Below, one piece after another: positions 1-5,136 of a stretch of DNA of 5,136 nucleotides (within the stretch, counting starts at the first letter, position 1; every line of letters begins with the position of its first letter). Position numbers and translations under genes: made by a program. Under the pieces are notes generated by a model. That model saw nothing but the letters and a program-made list of their open reading frames with translations. It did not search any database and had not been told where the DNA came from. Origin of the DNA: an uncultured Roseburia sp. (GTDB taxonomy: Bacteria; Bacillota; Clostridia; Lachnospirales; Lachnospiraceae); NCBI GenBank assembly GCA_946055175.1, contig CAMGET010000135.1, positions 1 to 5,136 on the forward strand. Reading direction: 5' to 3'.

Positions 1-567
1 CTTGAGATCTTAAATGACGAGTTTCAGCATGTACATCAGTATAATCCGATTGAATATGTGAAGGCACGTATTAAGACACCGGAGAGTATCGTAAAGAAGT
101 TGAAACGGTACGGGAAAGAGACATCTATTGAAAACATGATTAATTACATAAATGATATTGCGGGTATTCGAATTGTCTGTTCTTTTACCTCCGATATCTA
201 TAAATTGGCGGAAATGATTGGCAAGCAGAAGGACTTGACCGTGGTATCTGTAAAGGATTATATTAAAAATCCAAAGGAAAGCGGATATAAAAGCTATCAT
301 ATGCTTGTGACAATTCCGATTTTTATGTCTGACCGAACAGTAAATACAAAGGTTGAGATTCAGATACGAACCATGGCGATGGACTTCTGGGCAAGCTTAG
401 AGCATAAGATATACTATAAGTTCGAAGGCAATGCACCGGATTATATAAGTCGTGACTTAAGAGAATGCTCCGAAATTGTATCTATGCTGGATGCGAAAAT
501 GCTGCAGCTGAATGAGGCGATTTTGGAAGCGAAGGCAGCACAGGAGGAAAATACAGGTGCAATATAG
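1..567 (+). CDS. Small alarmone synthetase, RelQ/YjbM-like GTP pyrophosphokinase (5' partial)
   Basis: This cytosolic enzyme family transfers pyrophosphate from ATP to GTP or GDP, making the stringent-response alarmones pppGpp and ppGpp. The reading frame is open from base 1, so the start lies upstream; 188 residues are visible, ending at TAG 565-567. Motifs in the fragment: NPIEYVKARIKTPESI (15-30), DIAGIR with the expected Mg-binding Asp (D52), the G-loop-like KESGYKSYH (92-100), EIQIRT with the expected catalytic Glu (E119), and WASLEHKIYYK after it. The D52 to E119 spacing of 67 matches what I recall for B. subtilis YjbM (D72, E139), which implies about 20 missing N-terminal residues. No HD hydrolase, TGS or ACT domain follows, so this is a synthetase-only single-domain enzyme, not RelA/SpoT. 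The C-terminal helix (SMLDAKMLQLNEAILEAKAA) fits the tetramer-forming tail of RelQ. The gene overlaps the next one by 11 nt, suggesting translational coupling. Family assignment is firm; activity is inferred. Confidence 0.93.
   Translation, partial: LEILNDEFQHVHQYNPIEYVKARIKTPESIVKKLKRYGKETSIENMINYINDIAGIRIVCSFTSDIYKLAEMIGKQKDLTVVSVKDYIKNPKESGYKSYHMLVTIPIFMSDRTVNTKVEIQIRTMAMDFWASLEHKIYYKFEGNAPDYISRDLRECSEIVSMLDAKMLQLNEAILEAKAAQEENTGAI
542..547 (+). promoter_or_regulatory. Ribosome binding site AGGAGG that sets the start of the GGDEF-EAL gene at GTG 557
   Basis: AGGAGG lies inside the last codons of the alarmone synthetase gene, 9 nt before GTG 557, which is in frame with the GGDEF-EAL protein. 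The upstream in-frame ATG at 512 has no comparable site before it, and there is no other in-frame ATG until well inside the second membrane helix. GTG 557 is therefore the preferred start. Confidence 0.8.
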
Positions 568-2494
568 GTACGAGTATGAAATTGCAGCATTTCTTTTATT
601 GTTAATTATTTTTTTGCACTATCTATTTGTGCGTCAGTTTCCAACAAAAAAGGCACATATATTTATGGCTGTATTGGGAGCAAGTATTTTAGAGTGTGCT
701 TTTAACATTGCATCTTCCCTTGGACTGGCAAATGCTAAATTCGTTCCACAAAGTGTGAACGAATTATTGGCGTTTGCCTTTTTTGTGTTTGAGGGACTGG
801 TATCGTATCTGTTATTCCGATACATATTACTAATCTGTTCTTTTGAGCCAAAGCATCAAAAAGTAGCGTTGGCTTTTGCCAATGTTCCGTTTGTATTTTT
901 TGAACTGATGGTGGTATTCACCCCATTTATCGGCTTTTTCTATTACTTTGAAGATAATTGCTATTATCAGGGATTTGGTGCTAATTTTGGATATTTTTAT
1001 ATCGGATATTTTTTCCTGCTGAATGTCATTGTTGTTATGATTCAGTCTAAAAAGGTATCTTTCCGTTTGAAAACCATATTATTGTTTTACAGTTTGGTTG
1101 CTATTTCGGCTATCATGATTCAGTTTATATATAGGGATCTCATTTTAACAAGCGCAGGAAATGCAATCATTTTGTTCCTGCTATATCTTTCTATGCAAAA
1201 TCCGAGTGAGCATTTTGATTCTCTGACCGGAACCGGAAATGCAAGTGCATTAAAAATGCAGCTACAGCAGTGGATGGAAAATAAAAATCATTTTTCTGTA
1301 TATTCTATTGAAATAAAGAACTTTCGTCGCTTACAGACCCTTTTCGGGGAAGAAAATTCAGAAATGCTGTTAGAAGAAATCGGGAAATATCTGACGAACT
1401 GCTTCGGACGTTTTTGCGTATTCCATTACAGGGATGAAAGCTTTGAAGTTATGGTACCGGAAGAGAGAAAAGAGGAAGAGGTTCTAAAAATTCTGCAGGA
1501 ACGTTTTGCAGATGTCTGGAAGGTTCAGAAGAACTATTTTTACGCAGAAGTACTGATTTGTATTCAGCAGTATCCGATTCATTTCAGGGAAGTGCCGGAA
1601 TTTTTTGCTATGCAGGCATATATGCTTGAAACAGCAAAAGAACAGAGTGTTTGCGTGGTGAAAATGGACGAGGAATTGCTTTCAAAATATAATCGTCGAA
1701 AACAGGTAGAGTTTGCATTAAAGCGCGCAGTTGAAAACCGAAAGCTGGAAGTCTATTTCCAACCGATTTATTCTTTAGAGGAAAAAAGGGTTGTATCGCT
1801 GGAAGCACTTACGCGTATGAATGATGAAGTCTTGGGTTTTGTGCCTCCGGATGAGTTTATTTCTCTGGCAGAAAAAGACGGAAGCATTATCCAAATTGGG
1901 GAAATTGTATTGGAGGAATGCTGTCGTTTCCTGTCAAAGCATATTTTGGCAAATGAATCTCTTGGAATCCGCACAATTCAGGTGAATGTGTCTGTTGCCC
2001 AATGCATGCAGCAGAGCATGAAGGATAAAATAATGCCGGTCCTGAAAAAATATCACATTCCGCCTTCTATGATTACTTTAGAAATCACAGAAAGCACAGA
2101 GATTCAGGCGACGGATTTGATGTTGCGCCAGATGGAAGAACTAAATGAGCTCGGAATCCAATTCGCTGCAGATGATTATGGGACAGGCAATTCGAACTTT
2201 TCTTATTTAGTAAAATTCCCATTCCGGGAAATAAAAATTGATAAGACGATGACCTGGGCATATTTTGAAAATGAAACAGCCCGTATCATTCTGGAAAATG
2301 AAATCCGCACCATGGAGAAGCTGGGTATTTCTGTTGTTGTGGAAGGAATTGAGACAAAGGAACAGAGTGATGCAATGGAGGCTATCGGCATCAAATATAT
2401 ACAGGGTTATTATTATGGCAAACCGATGCCGGAAAAAGACTGTCTGTTCTTTTTGCGTAGTTCTGCGCAGAGAGAAGAGGACTACGGAAGGTAA
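557..2494 (+). CDS. Membrane protein with 7 TM helices, degenerate GGDEF and intact EAL domain; probable c-di-GMP phosphodiesterase
   Basis: The predicted product has 645 aa from GTG 557. About seven hydrophobic segments lie near residues 9-26, 31-57, 69-95, 102-126, 142-162, 171-192 and 195-213. That places the C-terminal domains in the cytosol and makes the N-terminus a putative sensor of unknown ligand. A GGDEF-like domain follows (about 216-370). It opens with DSLTGTGNASAL, but its signature reads RDESF (292-296) and there is no RxxD inhibitory site before it, so cyclase activity is unlikely. The EAL domain (about 380-635) keeps all expected catalytic residues: YFQPI (400-404), EAL (E416), NVS (N477), LEITES (E509), DDYGTG (D539, D540), KID (K560), VEGIET (E596) and QGYYYG (Q616). 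Spacings from N477 onward match active EAL enzymes. It should hydrolyse c-di-GMP to pGpG, perhaps modulated by the inactive GGDEF domain. It is coupled to the upstream synthetase gene and followed after 5 nt by the ABC-F gene. Domain calls are firm; the signal sensed is unknown. Confidence 0.92.
   Translation: MQYRYEYEIAAFLLLLIIFLHYLFVRQFPTKKAHIFMAVLGASILECAFNIASSLGLANAKFVPQSVNELLAFAFFVFEGLVSYLLFRYILLICSFEPKHQKVALAFANVPFVFFELMVVFTPFIGFFYYFEDNCYYQGFGANFGYFYIGYFFLLNVIVVMIQSKKVSFRLKTILLFYSLVAISAIMIQFIYRDLILTSAGNAIILFLLYLSMQNPSEHFDSLTGTGNASALKMQLQQWMENKNHFSVYSIEIKNFRRLQTLFGEENSEMLLEEIGKYLTNCFGRFCVFHYRDESFEVMVPEERKEEEVLKILQERFADVWKVQKNYFYAEVLICIQQYPIHFREVPEFFAMQAYMLETAKEQSVCVVKMDEELLSKYNRRKQVEFALKRAVENRKLEVYFQPIYSLEEKRVVSLEALTRMNDEVLGFVPPDEFISLAEKDGSIIQIGEIVLEECCRFLSKHILANESLGIRTIQVNVSVAQCMQQSMKDKIMPVLKKYHIPPSMITLEITESTEIQATDLMLRQMEELNELGIQFAADDYGTGNSNFSYLVKFPFREIKIDKTMTWAYFENETARIILENEIRTMEKLGISVVVEGIETKEQSDAMEAIGIKYIQGYYYGKPMPEKDCLFFLRSSAQREEDYGR
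2486..2491 (+). promoter_or_regulatory. Ribosome binding site GGAAGG of the ABC-F gene
   Basis: GGAAGG sits 8 nt before ATG 2500 and overlaps the last codons of the EAL gene. It is a weaker match to anti-SD than the sites at 542-547 and 4406-4412. It supports ATG 2500, which also begins exactly where the first ABC domain begins (MNIINLTNITKFY). Confidence 0.6.
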
Positions 2495-2499
2495 TTGAT

Positions 2500-4407
2500 A
2501 TGAACATTATTAATTTAACAAACATCACAAAGTTTTATACGGAAAGGAAGCTTTTTGAAAAAGCTTCTTTCTATTTACAGGAAAATGAGAAAGTTGGGAT
2601 AATCGGTATCAACGGAACCGGAAAATCCACTCTCTTAAAAATCATTGCAGGAATCGAAGAACCGGATGATGGAAGCGTAATCCGGGCAAATCACGTGGTA
2701 CCCCATTATCTTCCGCAGAATCCGGAATTTGATTCGGATATGACGGTGATTGAGGCGGTACTTTCGCAGACAAAGGAGGCAAAAGCCGGAAACTGGAATC
2801 TGGAAAGTGATGCGAAGTCCATGATGACAAGACTTGGTATTACGGACTTTTCACAGAAGGTGGGCGAGCTTTCAGGCGGACAGAGAAAACGTCTTGCACT
2901 TGTGGCAGCGCTTGTGGTTCCCTGTGATGTGTTGCTTTTAGATGAACCAACGAACCATTTAGATGCCGCAATGTCTGACTGGTTAGAGGAAACCTTAAAG
3001 AAATGGCGTGGTACCCTGGTTATGGTAACGCATGACCGTTACTTTTTGGATAGTGTCTGCAATCGCATTATTGAGGTAGACAGAGGAAGTATCTATAGCT
3101 ACGATACAAATTATTCCGGTTATCTGGAGCGGAAGGCAGAGCGTGAGGATATTGCGCAGGCGAGTGAGCGCAAGCGCAAGTCTATTCTGCGGAAGGAATT
3201 AGAATGGGTAAGGCGTGGAGCAAGAGCCCGCACCACAAAGCAAAAAGCCAGATTACAGCGCTATGAGGATTTGAAAAATCAGACCGTCTTAGAGGCGGAT
3301 GGCAGTGTGGAAATGCACTCGGTTTCTACTCGCATGGGCAAAACCACAGTGGAACTGGAGCATATTTCTAAAGCTTATGGAGATAAGGTATTACTGGATG
3401 ATTTTAGTTACATTTTCTTAAAGAACGACCGAATTGGTTTCGTAGGACCAAACGGAAGCGGCAAGACGACCTTAATGAAAATGATTACTGGCACAATTTT
3501 ACCGGACAGCGGTACGATTACCATTGGCCAGACGATTAAGATTGGCTATTATACGCAGGAATTTGAACCGGATGAAAAGGCAGGAATTGCCTACATGGAT
3601 CCGAATGTGAAGGTCATTGATTATATTAAAAATACAGCAGAATATGTCCGTACGGAAGAAGGCCTGGTGTCAGCATCTTCTATGCTGGAACGTTTTTTAT
3701 TTCCTGCATCGATGCAATACAGTACGCTTGGAAAATTATCCGGTGGCGAAAAACGCCGTCTGAATCTGCTTCGTGTGTTGATGGAGTCACCAAATGTGCT
3801 TGTCCTTGATGAGCCGACCAATGATTTGGATACAAAGACGCTGACGATATTAGAGGATTATCTGGACAACTATGACGGAATTGTCATTACGGTTTCTCAT
3901 GACCGGTATTTTTTGGACCGCGTGGTGCGCAGAATTTTTGCATTTGAGGGAAATGGAAAGCTTCGCCAGTATGAAGGAGGATATACAGAGTATATTAACC
4001 GCGTAAGAGAGGAAGGCAGCTTACAGGATGTGGCTATAGTCTCTGGTCCGGGCAGCACCGGGGCAGGAGGTACCGGTACAGGCAAAAAGGCAGCCGGGGC
4101 AGAGCAGATTCTGACCGGAGCGGATACGCCGGGAGGAAAGCAGGATTCCAGAGCTACATGGAAGCGGGAGAAGAAGCTTAAGTTCTCTTACAAAGAGGAA
4201 CGGGAATATGCAACCATTGAGTCTGATATTGAAGTACTGGAAAAGAAATTAGAGGAACTGGATACGAAAATGCTTGAGGTGGCCAGTGATTTCGGCAAGC
4301 TGAATGCACTGACGAAGGAAAAAGAAGAAGTGGAAGCACAGCTTTTAGAAAAGATGGAGCGCTGGGAGTATCTTGAAGATCTGGCAGAAAAGATTGCGAA
4401 TCAGTAA
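2500..4407 (+). CDS. ABC-F family ATPase, Uup/YfmR-like translation factor
   Basis: The product has 635 aa with two ABC domains in one chain and no membrane segment, as in cytosolic ABC-F proteins that bind the ribosomal E site. ABC1 has Walker A GINGTGKST (36-44), signature LSGGQ (124-128), Walker B LLLDEP with E149, and switch H178. ABC2 has Walker A GPNGSGKTT (316-324), LSGGE (413-417), LVLDEP with E438, and H467. Both sites look active. The interdomain (P-site tRNA interaction) linker is about residues 206-280 and contains the basic WVRRGARARTTKQKARL. FEGNGKLRQYEGGY (482-495) and a C-terminal coiled-coil domain (about 556-635, beginning KREKKLKFSYKEERE) point to the Uup/YfmR subfamily, members of which relieve ribosome stalling such as at polyproline. 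A Gly/Ala/Thr-rich stretch (about 514-547) separates ABC2 from the coiled coil. The gene starts 5 nt after the EAL gene. A role in resistance to ribosome-targeting drugs is less likely. Family is firm; subfamily is likely. Confidence 0.95.
   Translation: MNIINLTNITKFYTERKLFEKASFYLQENEKVGIIGINGTGKSTLLKIIAGIEEPDDGSVIRANHVVPHYLPQNPEFDSDMTVIEAVLSQTKEAKAGNWNLESDAKSMMTRLGITDFSQKVGELSGGQRKRLALVAALVVPCDVLLLDEPTNHLDAAMSDWLEETLKKWRGTLVMVTHDRYFLDSVCNRIIEVDRGSIYSYDTNYSGYLERKAEREDIAQASERKRKSILRKELEWVRRGARARTTKQKARLQRYEDLKNQTVLEADGSVEMHSVSTRMGKTTVELEHISKAYGDKVLLDDFSYIFLKNDRIGFVGPNGSGKTTLMKMITGTILPDSGTITIGQTIKIGYYTQEFEPDEKAGIAYMDPNVKVIDYIKNTAEYVRTEEGLVSASSMLERFLFPASMQYSTLGKLSGGEKRRLNLLRVLMESPNVLVLDEPTNDLDTKTLTILEDYLDNYDGIVITVSHDRYFLDRVVRRIFAFEGNGKLRQYEGGYTEYINRVREEGSLQDVAIVSGPGSTGAGGTGTGKKAAGAEQILTGADTPGGKQDSRATWKREKKLKFSYKEEREYATIESDIEVLEKKLEELDTKMLEVASDFGKLNALTKEKEEVEAQLLEKMERWEYLEDLAEKIANQ
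2544..2570 (+). repeat. Near-perfect 27-nt inverted repeat (hairpin) within the first codons of the ABC-F gene
   Basis: GAAGCTTTTT, a central G, and AAAAAGCTTC form a perfect 21-nt inverted repeat at 2547-2567. A G-T pair and two A-T pairs extend it to 2544-2570. As RNA it could fold into about 12 pairs with a 3-nt loop, covering codons 15-24 of the ABC-F gene (RKLFEKASFY). The RNA after it is U-rich (TTTCTATTT), so it weakly resembles an intrinsic terminator, but the stem is AU-rich. The repeat is directly visible; a regulatory role is inference. Confidence 0.55.
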
Positions 4408-4412
4408 GGAGG
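4406..4412 (+). promoter_or_regulatory. Very strong ribosome binding site (TAAGGAGG) after the ABC-F stop
   Basis: AAGGAGG, with the stop codon's T before it giving TAAGGAGG, is fully complementary to the 16S anti-Shine-Dalgarno sequence. It overlaps the ABC-F stop codon. It sits 6 nt before ATG 4419 and 10 nt before TTG 4423. It is the strongest site in the window, yet only very short ORFs follow it. Confidence 0.7.
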
Positions 4413-4418
4413 AAAACA

Positions 4419-4460
4419 ATGTTTGAAAGTTTATTCAGAACTGTATTTAAGAAAAACTAG
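4419..4460 (+). CDS. Possible 13-residue peptide or remnant of a truncated gene
   Basis: ATG 4419 with ideal Shine-Dalgarno spacing opens a 13-codon frame, MFESLFRTVFKKN, ending at TAG 4458-4460. The peptide alternates hydrophobic and basic residues and could form a short amphipathic helix. It begins 11 nt after the ABC-F stop and so would be the fourth ORF of the operon. Alternatives: the 5' stub of a gene whose remainder was deleted; a small peptide expressed for its own sake; or a site whose true start is TTG 4423. That start, in another frame, gives 31 codons ending at TAG 4516-4518 and containing SWRELAYYVIIQLN. I do not recognise either product. Both lengths can arise by chance, so the ribosome binding site is the main argument. 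Confidence 0.3.
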   Translation: MFESLFRTVFKKN

Positions 4461-4471
4461 TTGGCGTGAAC

Positions 4472-4539
4472 TGGCATATTATGTTATTATTCAGTTGAAT
4501 ACAACAGATGTGATTTAGACACGTGTGGTTCATATGCCA
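4472..4539. repeat. 8-bp inverted repeat TGGCATAT / ATATGCCA with 52-nt spacer
   Basis: TGGCATAT at 4472-4479 is the exact reverse complement of ATATGCCA at 4532-4539. The right arm falls in the spacer between the -10 box and the expected -35 position of the putative HD-GYP promoter. It could be a pair of operator half-sites or a long-loop stem. A match of this length is only modestly unlikely by chance in a region of this size. Confidence 0.35.
4519..4526. promoter_or_regulatory. Palindrome ACACGTGT near the expected -35 region; possible operator
   Basis: ACACGTGT is a perfect 8-bp palindrome that ends 19 nt before the TATAAT at 4546-4551, in the region where a -35 element would be expected. 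It could be a regulator site. No known operator consensus is recognised. Confidence 0.25.
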
Positions 4540-4545
4540 TGACTT

Positions 4546-4551
4546 TATAAT
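4546..4551 (+). promoter_or_regulatory. Putative -10 box TATAAT of the HD-GYP promoter
   Basis: TATAAT matches the housekeeping sigma consensus exactly and lies 50 nt before ATG 4602, giving a short leader. No TTGACA-like hexamer occurs 15-19 nt upstream, and there is no TG extension, so the promoter may be weak or activator-dependent. The AT-rich setting means a chance match is possible. Confidence 0.45.
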
Positions 4552-4590
4552 ACAAGAGATAGATACATGTGAAAAACATGAAAGGACTTC

Positions 4591-4594
4591 GAGG
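4591..4594 (+). promoter_or_regulatory. Ribosome binding site GAGG of the HD-GYP gene
   Basis: GAGG lies 7 nt before ATG 4602. An in-frame TAG at 4596-4598 closes the frame just upstream, so ATG 4602 is the first possible start. A small hairpin (CATGT, GAAAA loop, ACATG; 4566-4580) precedes the site. Confidence 0.5.
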
Positions 4595-4601
4595 TTAGGT
4601 T

Positions 4602-5136
4602 ATGATAAAAATAATTGAGTGTAGTGGGAAGAATGTACCATTTGGTTCTTATCTAGAGCATGACATAACTTCAAAAAATGATGTATTATTACTTAAAAAG
4701 GGTACAGTGGTTGATAGTCGTGTGAAAGGACTGTTGAATAATTATAATGGAATCATTAAAGTAAGTGTTGAAATAAGCGATAAGGTAAAAGATGCGATTG
4801 AATTAGGTAAAACGGTTGAAAATGATAATTCGTTAGTCCTTGATGATACGATAAAGGAGAGAACTCTTAAAGGGGTAGAATATATGTATTCAATAGCAGA
4901 TTCAAAGGATGCTGCTATAGTCGCAAGGGATACATCTGCTATTTTACTGAATACAGTAAAAAGAAGTTCAGCAATAAATATCTCATTAAAGGATTTAAAA
5001 GTAAGTGATGATTATACTTTTAAGCATTGTGTAGATGTTGCTACAATGGCTATACTTGTAGGTCAGAGTTTAGGACTAAGACAATCAGATATTTCAGATG
5101 CAGCTACAGCAGGAATTTTGCACGATTTAGGTAAGA
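4602..5136 (+). CDS. HD-GYP domain protein, probable c-di-GMP phosphodiesterase (3' partial)
   Basis: The frame is open from ATG 4602 to the window edge (178 codons) with no stop. Residues 1 to about 60 resemble the small N-terminal domain common in HD-GYP proteins: FGSYLEHDIT, then VLLLKKGTVVDSRVKGLL, then a KVSV strand. A helical spacer follows. The HD domain begins at about 136 with DDYTFKH (metal-ligand H142), continues through CVDVATMAILVGQSLGL and reaches GILHDLGK (171-178, with H174 and D175), where the window cuts it. YTxxH followed by HDxGK at this spacing is characteristic of HD-GYP phosphodiesterases, which hydrolyse c-di-GMP to pGpG or GMP. The GYP motif itself would lie beyond the window and could not be checked. 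No membrane helix is visible, so it is probably cytosolic. A hand count of 4621-4920 gives 98 of 300 G/C (33%), lower than samples of the ABC-F gene (55 of 120). It probably has its own promoter. Confidence 0.88.
   Translation, partial: MIKIIECSGKNVPFGSYLEHDITSKNDVLLLKKGTVVDSRVKGLLNNYNGIIKVSVEISDKVKDAIELGKTVENDNSLVLDDTIKERTLKGVEYMYSIADSKDAAIVARDTSAILLNTVKRSSAINISLKDLKVSDDYTFKHCVDVATMAILVGQSLGLRQSDISDAATAGILHDLGK

Noticed and set aside
58..60. GTG 58 as the start of the alarmone synthetase
   Set aside because: The family-conserved sequence (LEILNDEFQHVHQYNPIEY) continues upstream in frame to base 1, so the gene is simply cut by the window edge.
512..556. ATG 512 as the start of the GGDEF-EAL protein
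   Set aside because: It has no ribosome binding site, adds an Arg-rich tail from the out-of-frame synthetase gene, and a well-spaced AGGAGG/GTG start exists at 557.
1..4100. Reverse-strand ORFs of 60-100 codons
   Set aside because: All lie opposite strongly supported genes and have no recognisable domains; they are shadow frames.
2500..4407. Antibiotic-resistance ABC-F (Vga/Lsa/OptrA type)
   Set aside because: The Uup-type C-terminal coiled coil, FEGNGK motif and basic RRGARARTTKQKARL linker fit the housekeeping Uup/YfmR group better.
4451..4457. Programmed frameshift at GAAAAAC extending the 13-codon ORF
   Set aside because: The heptamer is not a canonical slippery site, the -1 frame ends after 13 codons, and no downstream pseudoknot is apparent.
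4408..4545. Intrinsic terminator after the ABC-F gene
   Set aside because: No GC-rich stem followed by a T-run is present; the only inverted repeat has 8 bp and a 52-nt loop. Operon termination could be factor-dependent, or transcription may read into the HD-GYP gene.
4461..4601. c-di-GMP (GEMM) riboswitch upstream of the HD-GYP gene
   Set aside because: None of the conserved GEMM core elements are visible, and the leader after the putative -10 is only about 45 nt.
1..5136. CRISPR array, insertion sequence, tRNA or phage features
   Set aside because: No spaced direct repeats, terminal inverted repeats with transposase, tRNA-like folds or phage genes were seen.

Overview
The window suggests a low- to mid-GC Gram-positive Clostridia bacterium, most likely Lachnospiraceae. 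The basis is the RelQ-type small alarmone synthetase, the 7TM-GGDEF-EAL architecture, strong AGGAGG-type ribosome binding sites and the overall base composition. This is inferred from protein character only; no taxonomic marker gene is present. All four clear genes lie on the + strand.

Layout: (1) 1-567 is the 3' part of a small (p)ppGpp synthetase gene (RelQ/YjbM-like) whose start lies upstream. (2) 557-2494 is a seven-helix membrane protein with a degenerate GGDEF domain and an apparently catalytically complete EAL domain, a probable c-di-GMP phosphodiesterase. Its best start is GTG 557, so it overlaps the synthetase by 11 nt. (3) 2500-4407 follows after 5 nt and encodes an ABC-F ATPase of the Uup/YfmR type with a Gly/Ala-rich linker and a C-terminal coiled coil. 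(4) 4408-4601 holds a very strong Shine-Dalgarno sequence in front of only 13 codons, an inverted repeat, a small palindrome and a consensus -10 box. (5) 4602 to the window end is the 5' part of an HD-GYP protein, a second probable c-di-GMP phosphodiesterase, cut just after its HDxGK motif. It has no stop codon within the window.

The first three genes look like one transcription unit: an 11-nt overlap, a 5-nt gap and no terminator between them. They place (p)ppGpp synthesis, c-di-GMP breakdown and a translation factor in one operon. The HD-GYP gene probably has its own promoter and is more AT-rich, but it acts on the same second messenger as the EAL protein. A nutrient-stress/lifestyle-switch module is a reasonable inference, but each family is known and nothing here proves a new system. 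The most unexplained items are the 13-codon ORF behind a perfect ribosome binding site, a 27-nt hairpin at the start of the ABC-F coding region, and the locus arrangement itself.
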